Source: Haliotispira sp965263485 (lineage in GTDB: Bacteria > Spirochaetota > Spirochaetia > SP-2023). Taken from it: a stretch of 64,000 nt of DNA. Position numbers and translations under genes: made by a program. The DNA is taken from contig CBDHHO010000004.1 of assembly GCA_965263485.1 (NCBI GenBank), forward strand, positions 62,001 through 126,000, written 5' to 3'. Below the pieces are notes generated by a model, which worked only from the letters and a program-made list of their open reading frames with translations, was not told where the DNA came from and searched no databases. How positions within the stretch are numbered: the first letter of the stretch is position 1; every line of letters starts with the position of its first letter. Shown one piece after another: positions 17,600-27,023 of this stretch.

Positions 17600-18007
17600 A
17601 TGCAGCAACAGCAGTTTAACCAGGATTTTCGCAGCATTGTGAGCCGCTTTTGCCTGATCGGTATCGGTTTCTTTGTGTTGTTCACTGTGACCCTGTACTT
17701 TGCCGGTGTTGCCATCCTTGAAGTGTTTGGCAGTGGCTTTCTGTTCATTGCCCTGCTGTTCATCATATTTCTAGTAATGGCCGGGCTATTCCTGCTCTGC
17801 CTGCGCTTTACCAGCACCCTGCCCGGTCAGGCTCCGGTCGCAGCGATCAGCCTTTGCGTACCTGGCATGTTCTTGGATACCGTAACTTTGCGCTTCCTCG
17901 ACAAAGTATTGAGCCCGCTCGCGGCCTTCCCCTTGGAATTTTCTTCGATTCTGATGTTTGCCTATGCTTCGATCATTGCGATCAGCTTGGTGGTATACCG
18001 GATCTAG
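17600..18007 (+). CDS. four-helix small membrane protein, family not recognised
   Basis: A 135-aa protein with four evident hydrophobic segments (about residues 17-40, 45-68, 80-95 and 112-133), short loops and the sequence PGMFLDTVTLRFLDKVL before the last helix. It loosely recalls small DUF5367-type membrane proteins, but I cannot confirm that. The ATG follows AAAGAATGACTT without a strong ribosome-binding site. It stands alone between two degraded mobile-element copies. Confidence 0.6.
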   Translation: MQQQQFNQDFRSIVSRFCLIGIGFFVLFTVTLYFAGVAILEVFGSGFLFIALLFIIFLVMAGLFLLCLRFTSTLPGQAPVAAISLCVPGMFLDTVTLRFLDKVLSPLAAFPLEFSSILMFAYASIIAISLVVYRI

Positions 18008-18194
18008 CAGACTCCCGGAACAGACCAGCCGGAGTTTCGAGATTTTTGTGATATCAAGGAAGGAAAACCAGGCTATACTTTGCCGCCTCTTCATTGCGGA
18101 GCCAGGGCCTGCGCCTTTTCTGCCAAAGCTGCTCCGTGAAAAGATCAAGTCTGGCGCAAAATTAGAATTTTCATCCTATAGATCTTCCCTGATA

Positions 18195-18206
18195 TTAGAG
18201 ATTCCC
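18195..18206 (-). repeat. solitary degenerate element right end
   Basis: TTAGAGATTCCC, preceded at about 18110-18175 by the CTCCGTGAAAAGATCAAGTCTGGCGC motif shared with the right part of the elements ending at 20014 and 63125. It lies about 20 bp before the racemase-like gene. Confidence 0.45.
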
Positions 18207-18227
18207 TAAGAATATGGAGCGGTATAC

Positions 18228-18980
18228 TTGAAAATTATTGGCATAGTTGGCGGTGTGGGACCGAAGGCAGGTGTGGACTTGCACAGTAAAATAATTCACC
18301 TAACCCAGGCGTCTAAGGACCAGGAGCACCTGCCCGTGGTGCATATTTCTTTTTCATCCCGGATCACTGACCGCAGCGAATACCTGCTCTCTCCGGCGAA
18401 GCATCCAAACCCGGCTGAAGCAATCAATCAGGTAATCGATTGTTTATATAAGAGCGGTGCGCGGGTGATCGGGATTCCCTGCAATACCTGTCATTCGCCG
18501 TCAATTCTTTCGGTAATCCGGCAGCATATAAAATGTGGGTTCCCGGAAGGGGAACTGCAATTGCTGGATATGATTGAAGAGGTCTGCCGCGCAGCGACCG
18601 AGCACAAATTACAAAAGATTGGCTTACTGGCCACACAGGGGACTTATAACTCTCGTCTGTATTACGATATTTTCCGAGAACACGGGCTGGAGATACTGCA
18701 TCCGGCCAGTGAACAACAGCAGCGCAACGTTCACAGCGCAATTTATGATCCGGAGCGCGGTATTAAAGCCAATGTAACCCAGGCAGACAATAAGTTTGCC
18801 CGGGAAATTCTGCTAACAGAGGCGCAACATCTCTTAGATCGAGGTGTCGAAGCGATTATTTTGGGCTGTACTGAAATACCCTTGGTTTTGTGCCAGAGCG
18901 ATTTTCCCGCCTTAGATGCCACCGAAATACTGGCCCGGTCATTAATTGAGCGCGCGATTGCCCCCGAACCTGTCGCTTGA
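18228..18980 (+). CDS. aspartate/glutamate racemase-family protein
   Basis: A 250-aa Asp/Glu/hydantoin racemase-superfamily protein. It begins KIIGIVGGVGPKAGVDLH, has the first catalytic-cysteine motif GIPCNTCHSP near residue 84 and the second, EAIILGCTEIPLVL, near residue 212. Two-cysteine enzymes of this type usually racemise aspartate or glutamate without a cofactor. The start is TTG at 18228, with GGAGC 8 nt upstream. No linked gene indicates the substrate, so D-Asp or D-Glu supply is inference. Confidence 0.85.
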   Translation: MKIIGIVGGVGPKAGVDLHSKIIHLTQASKDQEHLPVVHISFSSRITDRSEYLLSPAKHPNPAEAINQVIDCLYKSGARVIGIPCNTCHSPSILSVIRQHIKCGFPEGELQLLDMIEEVCRAATEHKLQKIGLLATQGTYNSRLYYDIFREHGLEILHPASEQQQRNVHSAIYDPERGIKANVTQADNKFAREILLTEAQHLLDRGVEAIILGCTEIPLVLCQSDFPALDATEILARSLIERAIAPEPVA

Positions 18981-19073
18981 GGTACCACCGCGAACAATTC
19001 TGCACTGAATGTGAAACGCGGTCGCTTACCAAAATAGAGCAGGCGGCTGTACAATTCATACACAGCGCAGAAT

Positions 19074-19092
19074 GGAATTTTTAGAGCTGCCC
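19074..19092 (-). repeat. solitary element right end abutting a start codon
   Basis: GGAATTTTTAGAGCTGCCC ends 2 nt before the ATG of the lipoprotein at 19095, so that gene's original upstream region appears to have been replaced or interrupted. Confidence 0.55.
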
Positions 19093-19094
19093 TT

Positions 19095-19778
19095 ATGAGA
19101 ATAAACCAACGAGTTCCCCGACAGTATCCTTCTGCAGCAAGGGCGATTGAGTCTCCCCTGCTGCCTGCCATTCTGGTAGCGGGGTTCAGTTGGCTATTGC
19201 TGAGCTGCCAGAGCGATGTGGTTTCCAGACCGCCGTTGGAGCAAGCACCTGCCACCTGCCGCCAGAACCTGAATGACTTGCTTGCCGAGCAAGCGGCCCG
19301 CAACCGGCCCTTTTCAGCTCAAGGCCCCCATGATGAGCTGTATCATACTGAGCTGTATTATTCTTTGGAGAAGACCCGGGGCTTTTCTCAGACCGAATTG
19401 CAGGCCATCCAGAGCCTGGATCAGGTTTCCGAAACCATTCGCGCGCAGACGGTCAGTGGCTACCGCAGCTATGAATTGCCTGGCAGCAAGCTCTTGCAGG
19501 AACAGCTTCAAAACGGTGACTTCCGTACGATTCTGCCAATCCAGAATGTCGATGGCTGGAATTTGAAGGCTCCCATGCGAGCTGGCGCAGCATGGGAGAG
19601 GGGAGAGCCGCGCGCAGCTAGGCCCGACCATCCTTTTCTGCGAGCCTGTGCAGCATTGGAGAAATGGGAAGGCCCGTGCACAGCCAGGGCCGACCTTCCT
19701 TTTTTGCGGCAGCGAGGAACGGGAGCCGAGGCATACTTTGCTGTATGGCACCAATGTGAGCTGGCGCAGCATTGGTGA
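19095..19778 (+). pseudogene. lipoprotein gene truncated by a mobile element
   Basis: The frame encodes a signal segment ending in the lipobox LLLSC (near residue 36), then about 120 residues of a soluble helical protein (TCRQNLNDLLAEQAARNRPF, GFSQTELQAIQSLDQVS). From about residue 158 (position 19567) the sequence becomes a mobile element, and the remaining 70 residues (APMRAGAAWERG and onward) are translated repeat DNA. The real C-terminus is missing. I do not recognise the lipoprotein family. With an element end at its start codon and another through its middle, it is probably a remnant. Confidence 0.65.
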
Positions 19779-20014
19779 ACTGGCAGGCCGCTCCAGCGCG
19801 AGACGCGCAGCGCTGGAGAATGGGGAAGGGCCGTGCACAGCTAGGCCCGACCTTCAGCAAAGAGCCTGCTTCCTCTCTTTCGTGACAGTGGTAAATGGCG
19901 GGGCGAAGCAGGCCGTTTGCCACAAACCCTGCCGTAAGGCAGAACCTTTACTCCGTGAAAAAGACCGAGTCTGGCGCGCCATCCTTCTGTGGTGGGGAAT
20001 TTTTAGAGGTTCCC
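19567..20014. mobile_element. long composite element with degenerate 67-bp repeats
   Basis: The right end GGAATTTTTAGAGGTTCCC is clear. The left end is worn (AAGGCTCCCATGCGAGC). The interior has three or four diverged copies of the 67-bp repeat, followed by the AAAGAGCCTGCTTCCTCTC block, which is also present just before the right end at 63125. Confidence 0.7.
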
Positions 20015-20108
20015 TTCTGTGTTTTTTCCCTGTACTTTTCACAGCTACCGTTGTCACCGCGCTTCGTGATATTCACCTTGGTATTTATCTCAATATTTGC
20101 CCGCCTCC

Positions 20109-21800
20109 ATGTTCTCGCCTCATATTCCGCTCACTCTGCCCTCTGCTCAGCTTTCCGTTTTTCTGGAAACGTTCTTCCGACTGAACTGCCGGGAACCCGG
20201 TTTCTTCTGGCTGGACAGTGGCAACGGCGAATATCTGGGGAACCCCAATTCCCAAAATCAGTTTACAGGGGAGTCCGGCGGAGCCGCGCTGGGTCGCTTT
20301 GCTTTTTTTGGGCTGCGCCCCGAATATCGCCTGCAATACAGCAGCGACCGGCAGTTACGCTGCTATCCCGAAGCTGCAGAAGTTATGCCTGCACCAGTGG
20401 CACTGCCCCCAGCGGAGAACCGCTGCTGTGCTCCCGAACAGGCGTTGGAGGCCTTGCGGCACTTGGCCCGGCGTTATCGGTCGGAGCATGCCGGAAGCGG
20501 GTCGCAGCACTTATTGCCGTTTCATTCTGGACTGGTGGGCACGGTGGTTTACGAGTTGGGCTACCTGCTCCACGATTACTTTCGTCATGGCACAGCGGGC
20601 CGGCAGGCCCCGGATCAAAACGTTCCCGCAGAGTTGCTGCTGGATTTTGCAGCTTATCCGGCACTGCTGGCAGTTGATTTACAGCTCTCTCAGGTTTATC
20701 TGACAGGCCAGAGCAAAAGCAATAACTTTCGTTGCCTGCAGCAAAAACTCTCGACAGCCCTTGATGCACTGAGCAATGACCAGTCGGCTAATGTTCCCGG
20801 AGCATGGGAGAAAAAAACAGCGCAGGCGGTCTGGCAGTTGCATCAGCAGTATGATTTTACTGCGTATCGCCAGAAATTCGACCAAGTGCGCGAGTATCTC
20901 CGCCAAGGTGAGATTTATCAGTTGAACCTGTCACAGAAACTGCGCTTGCGCGCTGCAACCAAGGATAAGTCAGATAAGACAGGATGGGAGTCGGCGGCAC
21001 TTTATTTGCAGTTGCGGCACAGACATCCGGTGCCCTTTGGGGCTTTCTGCCACTTGTCCGATGGCCGGAATCTTTTGTCCTTTTCGCCGGAGCGGTTTTT
21101 TCAGTTGCGCTGGAGGGGAAAAGCAAGACGGATAGAGGCCCGACCCATGAAGGGGACCCGGCCGCGCAACGCGCGACCGGGCCTCGATCTGCGGGGCTAC
21201 CGGGAGCTGTGCCAAAGCCCCAAAGAGCGGGCCGAGCTACTGATGATCTGCGATTTGCTGCGCAATGATCTCTACCGTATTTGTGAAGCGGCCAGCGTTC
21301 GGGTGGATGACGGCAGAGCAGCAAGTGATCGGATAGCAAGTGAGCAAACTGAGAGCTGGCCGTTCATCATCGAGCGCTATCCCTCGATCTGGGCTCAGGT
21401 GGCTTCGGTCAGCGGGACATTGCGGGGCGTTTATCCGTCCAGAGCTCGGGGCACAGAAGCGCCCTTCCCCGACCTGGTGGCCCTTTGGCAGGCCTTGTTC
21501 CCCTGCGGCTCAATCACCGGGGCCCCAAAATTGCGAGCCATGGAACTGATTCGGCACTTGGAGCCGGAACCCCGCCATTACTATACCGGGAACCTGGGCT
21601 ACATCGATGGCAGTGGTAATATGGAATTCAATGTGCTGATCCGCAGCTTCTACGAGGCGGCTCCGGCGGTGCTGGACTACCATGTGGGCAGTGGTCTGGT
21701 CTGGGATTCCCGACCCGAAGAGGAATGGCGGGAACTGGCGACTAAGTGCCGGTTTTTTCTCGATGCGCTGGGACTGGAGTTTGGCAGTGCTTCAGATTGA
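20109..21800 (+). CDS. pabB: aminodeoxychorismate synthase component I-like (chorismate-binding enzyme)
   Basis: A 563-aa chorismate-binding protein. The catalytic half has YRQKFDQVREYLRQGEIYQL, LLSFSPERFFQL, ARPMKGTRPR, AELLMICDLLRNDLYRI, FPCGSITGAPKLRAMELI and YYTGNLGYID, all family hallmarks. The N-terminal 200 residues are a divergent PabB/TrpE domain. PabB enzymes make 4-amino-4-deoxychorismate for folate; the protein could instead be anthranilate synthase, and no amidotransferase gene lies next to it. The ATG at 20109 is preferred over an upstream TTG. Confidence 0.85.
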   Translation: MFSPHIPLTLPSAQLSVFLETFFRLNCREPGFFWLDSGNGEYLGNPNSQNQFTGESGGAALGRFAFFGLRPEYRLQYSSDRQLRCYPEAAEVMPAPVALPPAENRCCAPEQALEALRHLARRYRSEHAGSGSQHLLPFHSGLVGTVVYELGYLLHDYFRHGTAGRQAPDQNVPAELLLDFAAYPALLAVDLQLSQVYLTGQSKSNNFRCLQQKLSTALDALSNDQSANVPGAWEKKTAQAVWQLHQQYDFTAYRQKFDQVREYLRQGEIYQLNLSQKLRLRAATKDKSDKTGWESAALYLQLRHRHPVPFGAFCHLSDGRNLLSFSPERFFQLRWRGKARRIEARPMKGTRPRNARPGLDLRGYRELCQSPKERAELLMICDLLRNDLYRICEAASVRVDDGRAASDRIASEQTESWPFIIERYPSIWAQVASVSGTLRGVYPSRARGTEAPFPDLVALWQALFPCGSITGAPKLRAMELIRHLEPEPRHYYTGNLGYIDGSGNMEFNVLIRSFYEAAPAVLDYHVGSGLVWDSRPEEEWRELATKCRFFLDALGLEFGSASD

Positions 21801-21924
21801 AGCCGGGGTGGCTTACAGGCTGTCGGCTCCCAAGCCTGTTACGGGCGACAGCTTGATTCCTTTTCACTATACTAACACAAATGCTTGGACCTGATGCTTG
21901 CGCAGAAACTGGGAAGGAACCCTG

Positions 21925-22881
21925 ATGAAGGCAAAGTACTCATCCCGCCGCCTGCACTGGTCGCCTGAGGAAAGCACTTGGCAGGAATGGCTTCGGGCAC
22001 ATCCGGTCAACTGGCGCAAATGTGGCGGCTTGCTGCCCGCCATCGTGCAGAACGTGCAAACCCGGCAGGTGCTGATGCAAGGCTTCATGAACCCGGAAGC
22101 CTTGGAGCAAAGCCTGCGCTGCGGCAATGTATGCTTTTTTAGTCGCAGCAAACAACGTCTGTGGTGCAAAGGCGAAAGCTCAGGCAACCGATTGCAGATC
22201 TGCGAACTGGCCCTGGACTGCGACTGCGACTCACTGCTGATCCTGGCTTGGCCCTGCGGCCCCACCTGCCACGAAGGTTCCAACTCCTGTTATAGCACGC
22301 CTTTTCCGAAGCTTCAAACAGACAAAAAGGCAGAAAAAACCGCGGCGGCTGCCATCCCGGCAGAACCGGGCCGCGAATTGTGCGGACCGGGTGCGGACTG
22401 GGCACAGCAGCGCGAGAGTCTGGGCGTTGGCTGGCTGGGCGCACTGGAGGCGATTATCGAGCATCGCCTGGACGAACGCAGCTACAGTCCGGAATCTCTC
22501 CCACCCGGCAAGCCTGAAAAGCAAGGGCCAAATCCGGAGCCGGCCAAGCCGGGCTACGTGCAGCAGTTGTTTGAAGACGGCTTGCAGCGCATAGCCCAGA
22601 AAGTGGGCGAAGAGGGCGTGGAAGTGGCTCTGGCGGCCATGGCTCTGGCCGGACAAACCGGAAGAGCTCGGCAATGCGGAGCTGCCGGGCAACAGCAATT
22701 AGAACAACAAGCAGAGCCACTGGAAAGATTGCGCTGCGAGCTGGCGGGTGAGGCTGCGGATCTACTCTTTCATCTGCTGATACTGCTAAAAGCCTGCGAC
22801 ATGAAGCTACAGGATGCCGTTGCGGTACTCGAAGAACGCCATCTTCAATCACTACTCAAGCAGCAGGCCGACAGCAAATAA
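21925..22881 (+). CDS. hisI: bifunctional phosphoribosyl-AMP cyclohydrolase / phosphoribosyl-ATP pyrophosphatase
   Basis: A 318-aa HisIE fusion. Residues 20-120 are the cyclohydrolase (PAIVQNVQTRQVLMQGFMN, CFFSRSKQRLWCKGESSGN, and a zinc motif CDCD...CGPTCHEGSNSCY). A linker of about 85 residues, unusually long, leads to the pyrophosphatase (LFEDGLQRIAQKVGEEGVEV, AGEAADLLFHLLILL). It carries out steps 2 and 3 of histidine synthesis. The ATG at 21925 has GAAGGAA upstream. hisC follows 29 nt later. Confidence 0.92.
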   Translation: MKAKYSSRRLHWSPEESTWQEWLRAHPVNWRKCGGLLPAIVQNVQTRQVLMQGFMNPEALEQSLRCGNVCFFSRSKQRLWCKGESSGNRLQICELALDCDCDSLLILAWPCGPTCHEGSNSCYSTPFPKLQTDKKAEKTAAAAIPAEPGRELCGPGADWAQQRESLGVGWLGALEAIIEHRLDERSYSPESLPPGKPEKQGPNPEPAKPGYVQQLFEDGLQRIAQKVGEEGVEVALAAMALAGQTGRARQCGAAGQQQLEQQAEPLERLRCELAGEAADLLFHLLILLKACDMKLQDAVAVLEERHLQSLLKQQADSK

Positions 22882-22910
22882 GAACAAAGTGGACCTCTAA
22901 AGGATTTGCG

Positions 22911-24134
22911 ATGTCGCGGCAGAGAGCTTTTTCCAACAGCTTGTCTCGCATTATGGATCGCCTACAACCCCACATCCGGTGCCTGAAGCCCTATGTTTCG
23001 GCGCGCCTGAACTCCGATGTCGGGGAACTGAACAGCAGCATTCTGTTGAACGCCAACGAAAACCCCTACCCTCCCCCCGCCAAGCTCACCGTCTGCCCGG
23101 ACAAAGTCTGGGACAGCGAAGGCTATAATTACTACCCCGAACCCCAGCCTCAAGAGCTGCTTAAATCTCTGGCACAGTTCTATGGCGTGGACAGCTCCGG
23201 AGTATTGGTTGGCCGCGGCAGCGATGAAGCCATCGACCTGTTAGTCCGGGCCTTCTGCGCTAAGCGTGATTCGCTTGTGATTTGTTCCCCCACTTTTGGT
23301 ATGTATCGCAGCTACGCCGAAATCCAGGGCTGTGGCATCATAGATTTGCCCTTGGAAATCCGCCCCGTTGAGTTGGATGGGGCGGAAATGAAAGCGGAGC
23401 GTGGCGCTGCCCAATTGTGCGAGGCCCGGCTGCCGCTGGAGACCTTGCGTTGGCAAATTGAGCATGAAGCCCCCAAATTACTGTTCCTGCCCAGTCCGCA
23501 GGCTCCGACGGGCAGCCTGATACCGCAGGAAGAGCTGCGGGACTTGCTGCGCTGCTGTGCCACCTACGACGTACTGCTGGTAATTGACGAGGCCTATGCC
23601 GAGTTTGCCCGGCGTCTGGAACCTCAGCACTATCGCAGCCTGATTCCCCTGCTGGACGAATACCCTAACCTGGTCATTCTGCGCACCTTGTCCAAGTCCT
23701 GCGGCCTGGCCGGAGAACGGATAGGATGCCTGCTGGCCGCAGCTCCGCTGCTGCAAGTGCTGCGGTCGATACAAGCACCCTACCCCATGCCCGGTTCAAT
23801 CAGCCGTTATGTCAGCGCTATGCTACAAGATCAGAAGGCTCTGGCCCGGATTGACCGGCAGCTTAGTGCATTGTGCGCGGAGCAGCGAAAATTATTTTCC
23901 TTTCTGCAGAACCTGCCCTATATCGAAAGCATATTTTGCAGCGCGGCGAATTTTATCATGGTGCAAATTGCACAGAACCAAGCTTCGGAGCTATGGCGGC
24001 ACTGTCGTCGGCACGCTATTATCTTGCGAGATTTCAGTGGGGAGATGCTTCCTTCTGCGCTGCGCATTTCGGTGGGCAGCAAGCAGCAGATGGAAGCGCT
24101 GCGCAGCGTCCTGCAAAATTTTGCCCTGACTTAG
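22911..24134 (+). CDS. hisC: histidinol-phosphate aminotransferase
   Basis: A 407-aa fold-type I PLP enzyme: LLNANENPYPPP, VGRGSDEAIDLLVRAFC, FLPSPQAPTGSLIP, LLVIDEAYAEFA, and the PLP lysine near residue 262 in TLSKSCGLAGERIG. It transaminates imidazole-acetol phosphate in histidine synthesis. A piece of a mobile-element end (GGACCTCTAAAGGATT) lies directly upstream and may form its ribosome-binding region. Starting at the Met near residue 15 is also possible. Confidence 0.92.
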   Translation: MSRQRAFSNSLSRIMDRLQPHIRCLKPYVSARLNSDVGELNSSILLNANENPYPPPAKLTVCPDKVWDSEGYNYYPEPQPQELLKSLAQFYGVDSSGVLVGRGSDEAIDLLVRAFCAKRDSLVICSPTFGMYRSYAEIQGCGIIDLPLEIRPVELDGAEMKAERGAAQLCEARLPLETLRWQIEHEAPKLLFLPSPQAPTGSLIPQEELRDLLRCCATYDVLLVIDEAYAEFARRLEPQHYRSLIPLLDEYPNLVILRTLSKSCGLAGERIGCLLAAAPLLQVLRSIQAPYPMPGSISRYVSAMLQDQKALARIDRQLSALCAEQRKLFSFLQNLPYIESIFCSAANFIMVQIAQNQASELWRHCRRHAIILRDFSGEMLPSALRISVGSKQQMEALRSVLQNFALT

Positions 24135-24166
24135 CGGGGCCAAAAATCTTACCGGAGAACACAATT

Positions 24167-25762
24167 ATGCCAGAACGACAATACGCCTTGTTCAGCCTGT
24201 CCGACACTGATGGTGCTGTGGAGCTGGCCCGTTTTTTGATTGAGCAGGGGCTGGGCTTGATCGCCACCGGGTCTACGGCCCGCTTCCTGCGCAATGCCGG
24301 GCTGGAAGTGGAAAATGTTTCGGACTTTACCGGCTCACCGGAAATCCTCAATGGCCGGGTCAAAACCCTGCACCCGAAGATTCACGGCTCTTTGCTCTAC
24401 CTGCGGGACAAGGGCGAGCACTTGGAGGAGCAGCAGCGCAGCGAACTGCGCGATATCAGTGTGGTAGCGGTCAATTTGTATCCGTTCGCCAAGGCCGCTC
24501 AAGGCAGTAACGACCTCGCTCATGTGATCGAAAACATTGATATTGGAGGGCCTTCCATGCTGCGTTCCGCGGCCAAGAATTACCGGAGTATCTGCGTGCT
24601 GTGCCGACCCGCCGATTATGCGGAATTCATCCGCGAGTGGCGCGAGAGCGGCCGGATTGCACCGCAGACCCGCAGCCTACTGGCGGCCAAGGCCTACAGC
24701 CACACGGCTCACTACGATGCCACGATCAGCTCCTGGCTCAACGACCAGAACGGCGAGCTGTTCCCCGAAAAACTGGTCATCGCCGGAGAGCGTTGCCAAT
24801 TGGTCCGCTACGGCGAGAATCCGCATCAGGGAGGGGCGATTTACCGTAGCGTCCAAGCGGGCAACGGCTTGCTAACGCATTGTGAGCAACTTCACGGCAA
24901 GGAAATGTCCTACAACAACTTCCTCGATGCGGAAGCAGCATTGAGTTTTCTGCGCCTGTTTGAGCAGCGGGCAGCGATCATCATCAAGCATCAGAATCCC
25001 TGTGGCTCGGCACTGGAGCGCCCCACAGCCCGCAGAGGCGGCGAGGAGTTGCTCAGCATCTATCAGCGGGCTCTGGCCTGTGATACGGCCTCGGCCTTCG
25101 GGGGCATTGTCGCCGTAAACCGGGAGGTCGGGCTGCCTCTGGCCCAGGAGCTGAGCAAGACTTTCTATGAAATCATCCTGGCACCGGGCTTCAGCGTGGA
25201 TGCGCTGCAAAAGCTCCAGGATAAAAAAAATCTGCGCATCCTGAAGATTCCCGATGAAGTGGCGGGGTTGCCGAAGCTGGATTTTCGGGCCATCAGTGGC
25301 GGCTTTGCCGTTCAGCAGTTAGATGATAGTTTGAATCCGACTCAGGAGAAGGCGGCAGAGGAAGCAGCGGGTTTCCGCTGTGTCTCCAAGGCTCAACCCA
25401 GCGAGCGGGATTTACAGGAGCTGTTGTTTGCTTGGAAGATTGCCAGCCGGGTGAAGTCCAATGCCATTGTGCTGAGTAAGGACTTTGCCGCACCGGGCAT
25501 TGGTGCGGGGCAGATGAGCCGTATCGATTCGGTCAAAATTGCGGCACAGAAGATGCAGAACATGGGTTTTTCCCCGGAAGGCAGCTATATGGCCTCGGAT
25601 GCTTTTTTCCCGTTTCGCGATGCGGTGGATCAGGCCGCAGAATATGGAGTGCGGGCCATCATCCAGCCGGGCGGCTCGCTGCGCGACCCGGAGGTGATTC
25701 AGGCCGCCAATGAGCACGGTATCATCATGGTTTGCACCGGGGTCCGGCATTTTTATCATTAG
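24167..25762 (+). CDS. purH: bifunctional AICAR transformylase / IMP cyclohydrolase
   Basis: A 531-aa PurH of normal length. The IMP cyclohydrolase domain has GLIATGSTARFLRNAG, NGRVKTLHPKIHG and ENIDIGGPSMLRSAAKN. The transformylase domain has RYGENPHQGGAIY, IIKHQNPCGSAL, CDTASAFGGIVAVNRE and RAIIQPGGSLRDPEVIQAA. It completes IMP, the substrate of GuaB at 6680. The ATG at 24167 gives the family N-terminus; the open frame extends upstream through the end of hisC but is not homologous there. The gap after hisC is 32 nt. Confidence 0.95.
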   Translation: MPERQYALFSLSDTDGAVELARFLIEQGLGLIATGSTARFLRNAGLEVENVSDFTGSPEILNGRVKTLHPKIHGSLLYLRDKGEHLEEQQRSELRDISVVAVNLYPFAKAAQGSNDLAHVIENIDIGGPSMLRSAAKNYRSICVLCRPADYAEFIREWRESGRIAPQTRSLLAAKAYSHTAHYDATISSWLNDQNGELFPEKLVIAGERCQLVRYGENPHQGGAIYRSVQAGNGLLTHCEQLHGKEMSYNNFLDAEAALSFLRLFEQRAAIIIKHQNPCGSALERPTARRGGEELLSIYQRALACDTASAFGGIVAVNREVGLPLAQELSKTFYEIILAPGFSVDALQKLQDKKNLRILKIPDEVAGLPKLDFRAISGGFAVQQLDDSLNPTQEKAAEEAAGFRCVSKAQPSERDLQELLFAWKIASRVKSNAIVLSKDFAAPGIGAGQMSRIDSVKIAAQKMQNMGFSPEGSYMASDAFFPFRDAVDQAAEYGVRAIIQPGGSLRDPEVIQAANEHGIIMVCTGVRHFYH

Positions 25763-25763
25763 G

Positions 25764-25779
25764 GGACCTCTAAATACTT
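25764..25779 (+). repeat. solitary element left end at the purH stop
   Basis: GGGGACCTCTAAATAC begins at the purH stop codon, with no right end before the convergent lacI-type gene 23 bp on. Confidence 0.45.
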
Positions 25780-25801
25780 GATGGCGGTTCTGGCCCAAAT
25801 A

Positions 25802-26773
25802 TCACATCCGTTCAATAAACTGATAGGGCAATAAAATATCCTGTGGGATATTCTGGGCGGGGTTTTCAATCATAGAGATCAAGCGCTCCATCGTCACCAT
25901 CGCAATATCACCCACGGGCTGATCTATGGCAGCAATGGGCACCGAGAGAAAGTCAAACCATTTATCATTATCGTAAGCAGCGAGCTTAATATCTTCAGGA
26001 ATGCGCAGGCCCAATCTGCGACAAGCTCCCACAATCTTAAACGCCAAATTAGACGAAGAAGCCAAAATACCTCCCTGAGGGGCCAGTTCCTGCAAGAAAT
26101 CGTCAAAACCATGACTGCATTTCAGTTCGTGGTAGTCAACCAGATAGCTGGTGCAGGTCACTGCCTCTGCCTTTTGCTGAATGGCAAATTCAAAGCCGCG
26201 CTTGCGTTCTGACGAAGTAAAATTTCTGTCCGTAAATCCGACGAACCCGGCTTTGCCAATGCCCTGCTCCAAGAGAAAAACAGTTGCCTGGTAAGCACTG
26301 CGGAAGTGATCGATGCTGATAAATACGCACGGACTCTGGCAAACCTTACGATCAATGCAGACTGTCGGTATATCGGTTTCCGGGAGCCTCGCATAGCAGT
26401 CGGATGGAGCAATGACTATGCCAGCAACCTGTAGCTCAATCAACTTGTGAAACAGCTCCTGTTCCGTTTGGGGGTTTTCTTCAGAATCAAAGTAAAGCAC
26501 ATGATAATTGTTCGATGAAAATGAGCTCTCCAGATACTTCAACAATTCTGTGAAATAATTCACTCGGATATCCGGAATAATTACACCGATAAATTGCTGC
26601 TTCACGCTGGAATTAGCCCCCTTCTCGTAACCAAGGGAGTCAATTGCCTCAAGGATTGCTTCTTTGGTCTTTTCCTCGACAAAGCGAGTACCATTAATCA
26701 CGTGTGAGATCGTAGAGATGGAAAAGCCGGAATGCTTTGCTATATCGCGTAGAGTAACTTTTTTTCTTTTCAT
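25802..26773 (-). CDS. LacI-family transcriptional regulator
   Basis: A 323-aa regulator. The N-terminal helix-turn-helix reads VTLRDIAKHSGFSISTISHVINGT, followed by the hinge and a periplasmic-binding-type effector domain (IGVIIPDIRVNYFTELLKYL, GGILASSSNLAFKIVGACRRL, DIKLAAYDNDKW). It diverges from the sugar ABC transporter across an AT-rich 250-bp region, so it probably controls that operon in response to its substrate. The ATG at 26773 is chosen; a GTG four codons earlier is possible. Confidence 0.9.
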   Translation of the reverse strand: MKRKKVTLRDIAKHSGFSISTISHVINGTRFVEEKTKEAILEAIDSLGYEKGANSSVKQQFIGVIIPDIRVNYFTELLKYLESSFSSNNYHVLYFDSEENPQTEQELFHKLIELQVAGIVIAPSDCYARLPETDIPTVCIDRKVCQSPCVFISIDHFRSAYQATVFLLEQGIGKAGFVGFTDRNFTSSERKRGFEFAIQQKAEAVTCTSYLVDYHELKCSHGFDDFLQELAPQGGILASSSNLAFKIVGACRRLGLRIPEDIKLAAYDNDKWFDFLSVPIAAIDQPVGDIAMVTMERLISMIENPAQNIPQDILLPYQFIERM

Positions 26774-26901
26774 AAGCTCCAACACTATATTGGATTGACT
26801 ATTGCAGGGGAATCGAACAATGTTTAAGAAACAAAATTTATAATTTATCTATATGAAGATATAATTTTATCATAAATTCAGTTATATAGAAAGATATCGA
26901 A

Positions 26902-26947
26902 CATAAATCATTTATATATAATATAAAACATAAAAATATGATTTATG
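26902..26947. promoter_or_regulatory. inverted repeat in the lacI/ABC intergenic region
   Basis: CATAAATCA (26902-26910) and its exact inverse TGATTTATG (26939-26947) face each other across 28 AT-rich bases. It lies just upstream of the transporter promoter. It is a candidate operator or DNA-bend site, but its spacing differs from a classic LacI operator. Confidence 0.4.
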
Positions 26948-26958
26948 CAAAATTTTCT

Positions 26959-26987
26959 TGACAGCTCCTCAAAACCGTGTTAGGGTA
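26959..26987 (+). promoter_or_regulatory. candidate sigma-70 promoter of the sugar transporter operon
   Basis: TTGACA followed after 17 bp by TAGGGT, about 37 bp before the binding-protein ATG, which has GAAGGAG upstream. The -35 box is perfect and the -10 is weak, which suits a regulated promoter. Confidence 0.5.
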
Positions 26988-27023
26988 TCTCCAACAAAAT
27001 CACGGACAACGAAGGAGCCATCC

